Assembly (NCBI RefSeq): GCF_031755915.1
Contig: NC_083382.1
Coordinates: forward strand, 14,831,501-14,895,500
Source: Ziziphus jujuba
Lineage: Eukaryota > Streptophyta > Magnoliopsida > Rosales > Rhamnaceae
DNA length: 64,000 nt
Reading direction: 5' to 3'
The translations under genes were made by a program, and so were the position numbers. Positions 12,097-24,078 of the stretch are shown here, piece by piece. Under the pieces are notes generated by a model that saw only the letters and a program-made list of their open reading frames with translations, was not told the origin of the DNA and did no database searches. Positions within the stretch are counted from its first letter, which is position 1. Every line of letters begins with the position of its first letter.

Positions 12097-12738
12097 AATT
12101 AAAAATAGCCAACTTGTTAAAATTTAACACATTGTTTATATATCCGCATCATCAATTTATTATTGGTAAGTTTTTTTACTAACAAATCAATTTGCTTAAT
12201 TCTAGCATGTTTAACATATTTAATTTCCTTTTAAAGCAGAGAGATGTCAAAATAAAATGTTTAAAACAACAATAAAAATATAACAGAAGAACATATAGTA
12301 GAAAATTTATTTTGCATAACAGAAACTAGTGTAAATATGTATATTGTATAATACCTCCTCATACAATCTATATATATACATGTATGACATATAGGTATTA
12401 TATATCATAACAAAAGTTTAAGTATTATACCCAAAAAAAAAGCATGTAACCTTCAGCATGAAAAATATAATTTGATATAATTTTTTTTTTTTTGGGTTAA
12501 ATGTTTAGGGTTTCTTTGGACAGCAAAATGTTTAGATCAAAATAAAAGTATTCTTTATAAAAAAAAAAATATTTTTTTGAGTGAAAATTCTTTATAAGAA
12601 AATTGAATATGTTAAACATGCAATAATTAAGCAAAATTAATTTGTTATTTAAAAATTCTCAATTTTACATTGATTATATGTATATATATATATATAGGTG
12701 ATGTGTTAAATCTTAATAAGTTGACAATTTTTAATTTA
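12097..12738. mobile_element. ORF-less element with about 140-bp terminal inverted repeats
   Basis: The left arm (about 12097-12236) and the reverse complement of the right arm (about 12595-12738) align along about 140 bp. Matching blocks include AATTAAAAATAGCCAACTTG against AATTAAAAATTGTCAACTTA, ATTTAACACAT in both, and GCATGTTTAACATATTTAAT against GCATGTTTAACATATTCAAT. The 640-bp total and lack of ORF suggest a MITE or foldback element. Target-site duplications were not resolved. Confidence 0.65.
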
Positions 12739-13121
12739 ACCGTCCTACCACCTCAATTATAGACCCATACTACCGAATAATTTATTGGGGTATATTTATC
12801 ATTTCGTAAATATTTAGATTAAAAAAAAAAAGATACATCTAAACTACTCAACTTACAAAATAATTAGGATTCTATAGTCAAATTTATTTGAATTGTCAAA
12901 ATTTAAATAGATTAGGAATACTAATTAGAATATTTTCTATCCCTAAATAATATATTTATTTATTTATTTTATTTCCTATTGAGCCATAATTTAAGCTTGT
13001 AAAAGAAGCTTAATCCGTCATACAAGATAAGAAGAAATAATAATTTTATATGTTTGTTCATTTATTTGTTTATTTATTTGTTTCTGACGTAAAGTCTAAA
13101 GTCTCTTTAATAGAATTTTTC

Positions 13122-13122
<1 letters not shown>

Positions 13123-13156
<34 letters not shown>
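13123..13156. repeat. 34-bp poly-A tract flanked by 14-bp direct repeats
   Basis: A run of 34 A residues lies between GTCTCTTTAATAGA (about 13101-13114) and GTCTCTTTTAATAGA (about 13166-13180). A poly-A run between short direct repeats is the footprint expected of a very short retroposed insertion, though replication slippage could also give it. Confidence 0.6.
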
Positions 13157-13158
<2 letters not shown>

Positions 13159-13412
13159 AAAAAGGTCTCTTTTAATAGACCGTTTGGAAGTTCTTTCGCT
13201 GTTGCCGCACCAATGCCTCCAAAGACTTTCTAACTACATTTTTTATTTTCAACCATTACATGTTCATTGATTGTGAATAAGGATGAACAACTTTGATTGT
13301 TAATTTTTGCATTAGTACCACGAAGTAGCTTTTATTGTTGTGGACTATTGGTTGTTGCTTAGGCATATATGTAAGAAGGTTTTATGATACATATCTTTGG
13401 ACTAATTATATT

Positions 13413-13737
13413 GATTTTCAAAATTTTGCAATTTAAATCCACAATTTTTATAAATAATGATTTAGACTTTCAATTTTTAAATTTATTGTAGATTAATCCA
13501 ATTTCCAATTTGAGAAATAGATGAGTAATAGCTCCATTCATTTACATGTCACGTGACCCCATCCCTCAATCCAAATATAAAAAAACTTCATCCCTATACC
13601 CCATCTATGTGGGCAAGCCATTAGCCATTCGTTTATTCCAAATTAGAGATTGAATTAAATCTATCAGAAATTGAAAATTTGAACAACTAAATCTGTACTT
13701 TTCAATGTTGAAAACCAAAATTGCAAAATATTGAAAG
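13413..13737. mobile_element. MITE-like element with about 105-bp terminal inverted repeats
   Basis: The left arm, starting GATTTTCAAAATTTTGCAAT near 13413, matches the reverse complement of the right arm, CTTTCAATATTTTGCAATTT ending near 13737. The match continues inward with ATTTAGACTTTCAATTTT against ATTTAGTTGTTCAAATTTT and CAATTTCCAATTTGAGAA against CAATCTCTAATTTGGAA. The total length is about 325 bp with no ORF. This type of ATTTAG-rich, long-TIR element is common in plant genomes. Confidence 0.62.
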
Positions 13738-15124
13738 GGGAATATTACATCAGCCCCCCAGGTTTCATGTTACTAGGAATTAGTCCTTTAGGTTTAAAAA
13801 ATACTAAAATCTTTCCCTGGTGTTAACTTCTATTCATCCTTCAGAATTAAACTTTTTCTCTTCTACATGGCCTTGTAAAATAACTTAAATACCCTTAAGC
13901 TGTTTTAAATATAAAATACTAAAAAATATATCAATCATACCCCTTAAAATTTGAAAATGCATTATTGTTGGAATGATGCAATAAAAAATTTTGAAAGCTA
14001 GAAATGAACGTTGGAGTCCTATGATTAGATTTGGAAAGTACCATTCACACCCCTCCTTGGAATTTTTTTTGCAGAATTCTTCATAGGCACAACTCCTTAC
14101 ACCTATAAAAGTAGGATTGCTCCAATATAATTTACAAAACCTTGTCAACCATACAACCCATTTTAAATATAAACGTCATATAATATAAACGCCATATATC
14201 GAACCTCAAATGCAACCTCAAATCTCAAGATAACAATAATGCATACATATAATGCATTCGTTAAGTGCCAGTAGAAGGATTAATGGAGACATAGTAAAAT
14301 TCAAAAGATGAAAGTTTTTTGTGAAAAGAAAACAAGGGTAAAAATCTCATAATCAACTTCCAATCTATCTAAGCTATATTTATTTTGCTTTCTAGAAAAA
14401 TGCAACTTCTACTCTATTTGGACACTTGATAATGAAAAGTTCAATTGCTATGATGATGCAACCAGTAAACAAAGACAAAACGAAAATATGGAAAGTCGAA
14501 TGTCATTTTATGCAAAGTGGAATGGATGACAAAAATGAAATTAAGAACCTAACTACAACGGTTATAATCTAGAAGCAATGGATGGTGGAATGAGGACCCT
14601 AATATTTGTAAATATGGTCTTTTTGTCATATTTGTTCTTGCATTAATAAATGTTCTAATAATCATCAAAATATAAAGTAGATTTTTAAGCACAAATGTTT
14701 AAAAAGCAATATCAAATTCTATTAAAAGTTGGTTATTGAAAAAGCCCTATTAAAAAAAAAAAATAGTTAGGCTATTGGAAAATTAAGAAAAGGCCTGGCT
14801 ATTTGGAAAAGTAAAATATAACTTGATTATTAAAAAAAAAAAAAAAAAAAAAAGGTAAGAAAACACTTAACTGTAGAAAAAGTAAAAAAAAAATAATAAG
14901 AATAATAATTATAATAATAACTTGGCTGAAAAAAAAATAAATAAATAAATAAATATAGCTTGGTTACTGGACGAAGCTCCTTTTTCATTATGCCCCCCAC
15001 ACCATCCATCAACCAAGTTATTTCTCTAATCCATCAACCAAGTTATTTCTCTTACTCATCAACCAACATTGCATTTTCTATTTATTAGCTAACTATTTAT
15101 TAGCTAAAACTAACTCACCCTCCT

Positions 15125-15330
15125 CGTACTCATCATCAAACAGCTTTTCAAAAGCCCAGTAGCCGACAATTTCCCAACATCCACTGGTCAACAAAATTTT
15201 TAAAATGCATCGAAGAAGATAATTTTATAATTTTTATGGTCCAAACACAACAATCGTTCACCCTTGTCAAACTCATCATCAAACAGCTTTTTAAAAGCCC
15301 AGGAGCTGACAAGTTCCCAACGTCCACAAT
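15125..15330 (-). repeat. Duplicated 60-bp segment encoding a repeated peptide
   Basis: The plus-strand block CTCATCATCAAACAGCTTTT...AAGCCCAG...TCCCAAC occurs at about 15128-15185 and again at about 15269-15326. On the minus strand both copies can be read as the same peptide type: GRWELVSSWAFKKLFDDEFD in the upper copy and GCWEIVGYWAFEKLFDDEYE in the lower, followed by EGELVLANK and a stop. The two are joined by about 80 bp in which the frame changes. This could be the relic of a gene with repeated peptide units. I do not recognise a family. A shorter duplication of CCATCAACCAAGTTATTTCT lies nearby at 15003-15053. Confidence 0.5.
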
Positions 15331-17324
15331 AATTGTACGTACATATTATTGAAAAACTTGTTTTCATACCAACAGCTATCCATAAGGTAATAAATAGAGG
15401 TAGGAGGTAGGAAAACATTATTTGAGCAGCCAAACTAGTTAGCCCAAGCCATTAAATTCTCATCTTTCACATGCAGGTTCCCATTCTAAATCACACGACT
15501 CCTCCATTTGCGTCAATTTATTGGTTATGTGTCATTGTGTCATTGTTTACTTATTATTCTCAACGTGAAATTATTAAATTCAAACAAGTTTGAATTAATT
15601 AATAATTTATCATTCATCTAACCGATTTAATTATCAGAATTTTTCAATTGAACGGTCTAAAATAGAAAGTATTTTTATTCATTCATATCGTTCTAATTAT
15701 AGAAAAATGAAACTATGTATAATTTTTTATTTTACGAGTTGAATATGCATATATAATTATTGTATATCAGTACTTCTAACCATATGGGGATATATATTCT
15801 AAAATAAGTACACAAATTATTATGGATGTGTAAACTAATATGGACACCAAAAATCAATTAAAGCTTATATACTTTCATGCCAATTTAATTGGATATTACC
15901 AGAGTTCATTTTCCCATCTATATCAATATCTTTTTGATTAAATAATTGGACATACCCTTATGGTTGCATTTACCCATCCATATGAATATCTCATTAAATT
16001 ATGTAAAAATTTTCCATTTATCTGAGTGTTTAAATGTTTTTTGTTAAAATTGGAAGTTCGATTTCAAAAAATTAATTTAATAGATTAATTTAATGAATGA
16101 AATAATTTAAAAATTTTATATATTTTTAAAATTTTCAATCGATATGAACTCTGTTAGTATCCTCCTCTGAAAAGACTAGCTATGTTTATTTATAAAATAA
16201 ATAAATATACTGTCGGTAGAATAATTGTTTTATATTAGATGGTTACAAAATTTCAATGAAATTTATAATTATATATACAATATACAATATTTTTTTATTT
16301 TTATTTTTTAAGAAATCTACAAATACGTGTGCAATTTAAGACCTCAGCTGCCAGAAGGAACCGCTTCCGCACAAATGCCTAATGATTGACGTGTCAAATT
16401 ACATTCAAATAGTGTATGCATAAGTACGATTTAAAGGTACTACCCAAAAAAGAAAAAGAAAAAAAAAAAAAAAACGATTTGAAAGGGATTCAAAAAGTCC
16501 TATATCTCAACTACCACGTTATTATGATTGTCCCTGCGGGGAGAGACCGGGGTAATAGTCACTGTTTGCTAGTATAATAGGTTGAATTTTAAAGCATTTT
16601 CAATGAAATTTTTATTAATTTTGTTTATTTAATTTTTGTTTTTTTGGTTACCACATCAAATACATACGTAGTTTTTTAAGAAAATTTCTCCAATAATACT
16701 ATATACGAAATTTGTTATGATGACATGGCAAAAAAACCATAGAAGGTATTTAACACATATTTTATTTATAAAAAATCTGTTAAATAGTATGAGTTATAAA
16801 TTCAATTTTTTTTTTCTTTATCAATTCATGACTTGTCTCTCTAATTTCTCCTTCTATCTATTTTTCTAAATATCCAATTTTTTTATTTTAAATTTTAAAT
16901 ATGATTTATTAATAAAAATTAAATAGATATTATTTATTGATAAATATTATATTAATCAAGTATTAATAACTTCTAAATTTTTTACCATATAAATTATAAA
17001 AAGAACCATTAAAAATGCTTTTGGATCTACATGATTTCATTTTATATCTTTTGTGTGTCTATGATATTTATATTTTAGATTTTTTCTTATTTTAAATTTA
17101 CTTTGGTTGATTAATTGCTAACAAAACCAGTTTCGTTATTTTTCTTTCCTTTTTAATTTCTTTTGAACCGATGAGTCTGTTTATTTATTTATTTTCTTTT
17201 TTGGGAGAAATTTTGATAGGTCCACCATTGTACATATACACCTAACATCACATTAATAAAAAAAAATATCATATAATTAATAAATACTCCAAGTTTCTTT
17301 ATATGAGTGTTCCATAAAACTGAG

Positions 17325-18842
17325 GAGGGTGTATTGAATCATAAGTTTGATGGATTTAAAAAGATTTTAAAAACCAAAAGGTATTCAATTAAGATTTTTA
17401 TGGAATTCATTACAGTCTTAGGATATTCAATTAAAAATTTTATAAAATCTATATAAATTTGGTAGTATTCAATTATAACTTTTTAAAAGTCTATAAAAAT
17501 CTGTTAGTATTTAAAAAGTTATTAATTTGAAAAGATTTTATAAATTGATGAATTTGATTGGATTTTGAGATACTAGATATAAATACTAGTATAAATATTC
17601 AAGACTTACACAAATTTAGTCTCTACCCCACAGATTTTACCAGATTTTAGAACACTAAGTGAGACCCCTACCTTGAAATAGATCGAAGTATAAGAAGAAT
17701 GGATGGTTGAGCCCAAAGCTCTCTCCATGTACTTCCTTGCTTGATCTAGTCTTTTGGATATGATTCAATTTTTTTTACTTTTTTCTTATATATGTTCTTT
17801 ATATGTGTCGAGTCATTGATGTTTTTTTTTTTTTATGAATGTCGAGTCACTGCTATTCTTGACATGCTTTTTTGTTACTGCTGTTCTTTCAAAATAAAAA
17901 AAAAAATGCATCCCCCAAATTGGTAAATTATGGTCCAAGTAAAAAAAATAAATAAATAAAAATTAATTGGTTTAATTTTATTTAATATAATATATATAAA
18001 AATTTGATTTGACTTTTTGAACATACATAAAATATATGAAAAAGAAGATTTCCAGCATCGGAAGCCTCCGTCCAATCTCAAATTCTTTGATCGAAGGACA
18101 ATGAAAACTATTTAGGGGAAAAAAAAAAAAAAAAAAAAAAAAGGAGAATGAAAACTAATACTCACATCATTCATTAATGTAACTATTCCACCAAACCCAA
18201 AAAACCCAGTTATGGATTTTTTTTTTTTTTTTTTTTTTTTTTGTGTTTATCTGAGATATGCTCTATTCTCTTTCACTTTCAGTTTTACTGTGTTTTGCTT
18301 TTCAACTGTTATTTTAGTTGTAGTGGATTTTTAAATAGGCTTTAAAGTTTGGAAAATTGGATTTATCTAATTTTATTTTAATTTATCTTGTTAGTGTGTT
18401 TTTTCTTTTTTATTTTTTAAAAAATATTTCATAAATGATATTATTAAAGTTTAATACTCATGTGTATGTTGTTTAATTATTTGTTAATATTTATTAATTT
18501 ATCTGATACCATAAATGTTCAACAATATTTATGGTATGATAAAAAATGAATAAATAAAAATAATAATAAAAACTATGCTTACGGTATAGTTGTTCTACAA
18601 AAATAAATATATTATTCACCAAAATAGTAAAATAAGCTATATGAAAAAAAAATTTAAATAATTAGAATTCCATAAAAATCTATTAAAATTTATAATATAA
18701 ATCTCATAAACTGAATTAAACTCTATGTAGGATTTTGATAAAATCCATATGGAACCTATAGAATTCTAAAAAAATCCATAAATTTTATTAAACATATTAA
18801 CTCTTTTAAAATCTATCAAACTACTAATTGAATACATCTTTA
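17325..18842. mobile_element. ORF-less 1.5-kb element with imperfect terminal inverted repeats
   Basis: The left end reads GGGTGTATTGAATCATAAG then TTTGATGGATTTAAAA. The reverse complement of the right end reads AAGATGTATTCAATTAGTAG then TTTGATAGATTTTAAAA, an imperfect inverted repeat of about 38 bp. The word GTATTCAATTA or ATATTCAATTA recurs several times just inside the left end, and AAAATCTATAAAAATC-like words fill both flanks. Such GTATTCAATT-rich ends occur on plant TIR transposons. No transposase frame was found. A poly-A (18119-18142) and a poly-T (18209-18242) lie inside. Confidence 0.5.
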
Positions 18843-20832
18843 AGTTATTTTTTATATGAAAAAAATTGATTAAATTATCTTCGTTCTAGAATATGTATAC
18901 CTATTTATGCATAAGCAATAAGAAGTTATTTGTAGTTAAGGTCATAATTTATATACTAATATTAGACATTGTACCTTTTAAATAATATATTTATCTAAAT
19001 TCTTTATGAAATGCCAAGATCAATCTCATAAAAATATATATAGTAGTATTTTATTGGGAGATGTAACTCAGTTTAGATGGGGTCATCACATGGCCTGCCA
19101 CATTTGGGAACGTATGTTGTTGCTTATTTTATGCTGGACTGCATCACTTCGTAAAACAAAACTCTATCTTTATATAATATGCGTGTTTAAGTAAATGCTA
19201 ATATAGGTCGGTAAGGAATTTAATTATGATAAAAAAGCAAAAATTCAAATTGTATAATAATGTTAATAGATAAGTTATAAAAAATTTGACTTATTACGGG
19301 ATTGAAAGTTTATTTGACCATACCTAAGGTGAGACACCAGAGCGGTTAATTTTGTTAACTTCATTTACCTATTTACTCTATTTATTATACTTACGCTCCA
19401 CACCTAAGCCAGCAGAATACTGTCATTGTGATTTTTTTTTTTTCATTTAATTTTTGGTTTTATTTTTTTTATTTCATTTATATTCATTATCTTTTGCATA
19501 TTTATTATCTTCTCATATATTTATTTAATATATATATATATATATATATATTGTAAATATCTACTTTTTATATCTTTCATATCTCAATTATATAAAATTA
19601 TATTATACTATATGATAATATTTTTTTCACAATTTCTTAGTTATAACATTATTATCAGCTACTAATTATTAGCAAATAAATCTATAATTAAAATTAGAAA
19701 TATACATTTTCAACAATACAGTATTTATTAACTTTTGTTTTTTTTTTTTTTGGTAATTACATTGTAAGCTTTGGTTTTAGTGACAATTTCTTTTATTATT
19801 TTTTCATTGTTAATTTATTTTTTAATTAGTTGTATATCTTTAAAATTATTTTAAATTTGAAATAATAGTTTACAGTTAAAACAAACATTTCGTTATCAGT
19901 AGAGCGACCTGATCGAACATATATTTGCCAAACAATCATTTTTGGCCTATAAAAAAATTTGGTTTAACGAATATCATAATTAGTTGGACTTTATTACCTA
20001 AACTAAATTTGTTACATATTTGCTTATGTTATTATTTTTTTCAAAATACATATTAGAAAATAATCTATGATTCATTATGTATGTTGCCCCTTGGGGGAGG
20101 AAAAAAAAAAAAAATTGGGTCCGCCATTAGATATTCCAGTAGTATGAGTAACTTTTTATCGGTGGAAAATGTTAGCCCAGGAGGGATTCAATCCTCAATA
20201 AATGGAAAAATTACGAAGAACGTGATTACCTCCAAATATAACTTATCAAATTCTATGATTGTTTTTTGAATGTTGTCATGATCAAAATACAAGGGAGCTA
20301 TTTACAAATTGAATGTGCAAATGATAGGCAACTAGCTGTATGATTTGCTGTTACAAATTGAATGGCATTGCGTATTATGCACTTACGCTAGAATCTTACA
20401 ATTTTAAAACTTAAGTGAGATGAAAATAATGTACTTTTAAAATATAGATAGTGTTTTTGCTTGTTACTTTAGCACGTATAGGTGACCACAAAGAAAATAA
20501 ATATATAAATATATATATATATATTTTATTTAATTTTTGAAGATTTTTAATAACATTTTCTTTTCTTTTTGCTAAAAATATTTTCAATGTCCTTGACAAA
20601 AACAAAATAAATATTAATCTATGTAAGTTTTTCCTTTTAGGATAATTTGTCTAAATTATACTATTCCTTCAATCGATTAATTTGAATGGGCCAAGCCCAA
20701 ATGGAAATGATAATGACCATTGGTATTAACCCATTGTAGTTGAAGAAAAACAATTATATACAGTGAAAATTCACCACAGTACACATGAAATCACATCAAG
20801 TACTATATAGTATAGTGTTCCAACCATATTGT

Positions 20833-23418
20833 TTAGATTATATTATTGTCATCAACATCACTCCTTGTAACTATTACCAACAAATGGAAGGGATAATATA
20901 AAATGTAGCGTGGAATGCGATGGAGTGAGGAACTTGGGAAAAAAAGTGGAGCAAATGCTAGTGATATAGCAAGGATGCCGATCAAGCCCATGACCAAGAC
21001 AAATGTGGCAAGCCCTATGTTTTTGCTCACTACCAAATAAACTCCTGCCATGAATGCTATCGAGACCATGGTCAGAGCTAATCCCAACAATGGTACCGTG
21101 AATCTAAGGGAAGTACTTGCCAAATTAAGGTCACCCAATTGTGACCAAATTATGGCAACAGCAGCTGTAGAGGAGCTATAAAAAGCTATGTAGTTGCTGA
21201 TTATGTATGTATGAAACATGAACTTGCTGTAGACTGCGCTTCTCATTATTCCATGGCTTGGCTCCGAGCTGTCATTATCGTTGCCTGGCACCGAGAATCC
21301 GGCAGCGAAAGTTACAGTGACAATAAGCGTTGCAACTAACAGAAGAGTATTAACCCTATCCTTGTAAAATTCCATGTATGGCGTCTGTGTCTGCACTTGT
21401 TCCACAATATTCTCTTCTGGTTTCGAGTTTTGGGGGTCAATAGGCATGCCAATGATTGTGCTCTGAGCTCGTGGAGCACCGGCGTGCCTCAAGGCTTGCC
21501 ATGTCAATCGCTGCAAAGCAGGCATTATTTATTTATTTATTTATTTCTAGCAAGTAAATATATATGAAGCAAGAAAAAAAATGAAAACAGTTTTTTGGTT
21601 GATTTTTGAGCTTTACATGTGTGTTCTTAAAACAAAAATCTGATTTTAGCATATGTAAGTAACAAGATGATGAATGTATGTTTAATAAAGGTTGTTTGAT
21701 TAGACTAAACTTAAAAGTCCATTAAAAGCAATTGGAGATCTAAATCTTTGTATGTGTATGCGTACATCTTCATAATTTTGCTATGTGAGACATAAGCCCT
21801 TGGGCTTAGAGATTTAAATTTTTCATATGTATGTGTCTACATAATTTTGCTCTTTTGGGCATAATTTGGGCATGCTCATCCGACATAGCATATTAAGTTA
21901 GCATATACGTATACAATTTTGATTTGTTAAAAACATAATTCTCACTTCATATTAGGTATCTAGCGATGTATCAAGTGCTAAAGGTTGATTAAGTACACCT
22001 TACAAAAAAGTTGAATTGAATAAAAAATGAATTATACCTCACGAAACGAGGGCAGCGTAGAACTAAAACTCTCAGCAACGTCAAGAGCCATCTTTCCTTC
22101 GTCATTCATGAGTTGTAAGTCAATTTTGGCATCCCATGTCAAAATGCTAACAACCATAGGATGACTACCCTTTGTGGCCAAGTGTAAAGGAGTGTTTCCT
22201 TCGCAATCTCTTTCATTTATCAAAATTTGAAGTTGAGGATTCTTTAGCATATATCTTACTGCTCTGGCTCTTCCATTCTTTGCGGCTAGATGAAGAATAT
22301 TCTGATTTTGATTATTGTTCAACTCTCTTGAATCTGGACAATGCTGCAGAAATTCTTTGATTATATCTATATGACCTTTACTAGATGCCATGTGAATAGG
22401 AAAGAAGCCATTTTTATCAGCTACATATGAAGATTCTCTAAATTCAATTAGTATACGTCTAACTCCTTCTGTATAACCTACTAGTGCCGCATAGGAGAGA
22501 GAATTTCTCCCTTTTTCATCAACCGATGTAAAGGCAAATATCCACTTCTTTAGCAATAAAATGTCCAAAATACTTGGTGTTATAAAACAATGTTAATTTG
22601 AGATAATTAATTTCATATATATATATATATATCTTGCCTTATTATTATGTTCTATCATCGGTAATAAGACTTGCATACCTCCAAAAAAAAAAAAAAAAAA
22701 AAAAACAAAACCACTGTAACAAAATTTCAATATATAAATATATTTAAATCAATAGAGACAATAACAGATAAGGACAATTATGACTACATACCTCCATTCT
22801 TTCCATCAATGCAAACATGGACAACTTTTTGTTTCATAAGATCATTAGGGTGATTTCCATCTTGATGCTCCATCATGGCCTTAAAAAGCTCCATGTAACC
22901 AGCTTCAGCAGCCATATATACAGAGCAGATTTTCCTTCCCTGTTCACATAGTGTGTCACTTTTGGATCTTTCTCGAACAACATTCGGGCAATCCCTTTGT
23001 GTCGATTCTTCAATGCCAAATGCAAGGCTGTCTCTTTGTCATTATTCGTCTCTCTTATTAGCAGCACATTGCTACTACTAGTACTAGCGCTGGTACTACG
23101 AGGATCAGAAAGATTTACCTTATCTCCAGAGACTAGCAAAATTTTGAGTGTGGAAAGGTGCCCGGAACTAGCAGCAACATGGAGAGGGAGACAGCCTGCG
23201 GAGTTCTTCATTGTAAAAAGTTTCGGAGAATTCTTGAGGATCTCTCGAATGAGCCGATCATAGCCTAAGCTTGCTGCAACATGAAGAAGTGTATCTCCTC
23301 GAGGTGTTTGTTGCTCGAAAAGAGAAATCTCCAAATCACGATCTGTTGAAAGGTGGTGGAAGAAATCAATGTCGTTGGTGGTAACAGCCCTGTAGAGTTG
23401 AGGAGGCATGAATTTCAT
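20833..23418 (-). CDS. ACD6-like ankyrin-repeat membrane protein with PGG domain, apparent frameshift (possible pseudogene)
   Basis: Proteins of this family are plant membrane proteins with N-terminal ankyrin repeats and a C-terminal four-helix PGG domain; ACD6 acts in salicylate-linked immunity and cell death. Exon 1 (22792-23418) begins MKFMPPQLYRAV and carries ankyrin units such as GDTLLHVAASLGY, GCLPLHVAASSGH and KETALHLALKNRH. Exon 2 (22038-22572) carries GRNSLSYAALVGY, GFFPIHMASSKGH, QNILHLAAKNGR and GNTPLHLATKGSH. Exon 3 (20833-21510) starts RLTWQALRHAGAPRAQ, then YKDRVNTLLLVATLIVTVTF, and has four hydrophobic helices; the usual PGG triplet reads PGN. In exon 1 an extra TA in a TATATA run near 22914-22920 shifts the frame, so SALYMAAEAGYMELFKAMM reads out of frame and a stop follows. 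The exon 1/2 junction phases also disagree by one base. Exon 2/3 joins cleanly. Either the gene is decaying or the TA run is miscalled. Confidence 0.85.
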
Positions 23419-24078
23419 GCTCTAATTCTTCATTTGGTTGCTTATATGTTCATAATCAGCAGCTTTGCCCACATGTTTGAATTTCGTTTCGACCATCCGC
23501 ACAGCGTCGATGACATTGTGTCTACGAGGCATTGTAGTATGGTGGCTGATCTTTATTCAGAATTTGTGGGGGTCACACTTCTCTTCTTCTTGCTCATATA
23601 TATATATATATGTATATACATACTTCTATCTACCTATTGATGCTAAAAACATATTTATGTTTATACTTATTTTTTCTAAATAAAATTTTAATATATAAAT
23701 AAATTTATATTTGATTACTAATTAAATTTTAAATTTTTATATTATTTAAAAATAATTAAAAAATTAACGTAAATCATATTTAATGTGAGATTGGTTCTAT
23801 ACATATATATATATATATATATAAACTATTACATTAGAATACTGTATATATAACTTTGACCACCTGATTAATAAAGTATAGTTTTTTTAATAAAAATCAA
23901 ATGGTTGTCGAATATAAATTTTATTTTATTAAAGTAAAGTGAATTATATTTAACTCTCGTTGTATAAACTATTACATTAAAATATCTTAATTTTAACAAA
24001 ATTCAGTATATCTTTCCACACAAAAAGATCGAGTAACCAAGAATTTTAATTATTTAATTTCATCAAATAAATAATTAG

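Larger units (their letters stand above)
11836..20832. other. Gene-poor AT-rich interval between the WSD and ACD6-like genes
   Basis: No protein-coding gene could be supported in these 9 kb. The recognisable content is the inverted-repeat elements at 12097-12738, 13413-13737 and 17325-18842, a poly-A tract at 13123-13156, short direct duplications at 14998-15066 and 15125-15330, poly-A at 18119-18142, poly-T at 18209-18242 and many (TA)n tracts (for example 19534-19551). ORFs of 60-138 codons here have no family features. The one at 11624-12040 is antisense to WSD exon 1. Confidence 0.6.

Noticed and set aside
13885..14148. 87-codon minus-strand ORF
   Set aside because: No domain, no homologous feel and no splice or start context. 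It probably lies in a non-coding repeat.
22997..23640. Plus-strand ORFs of 72-95 codons
   Set aside because: They overlap ACD6-like exon 1 on the other strand and its upstream flank, and show no family features.
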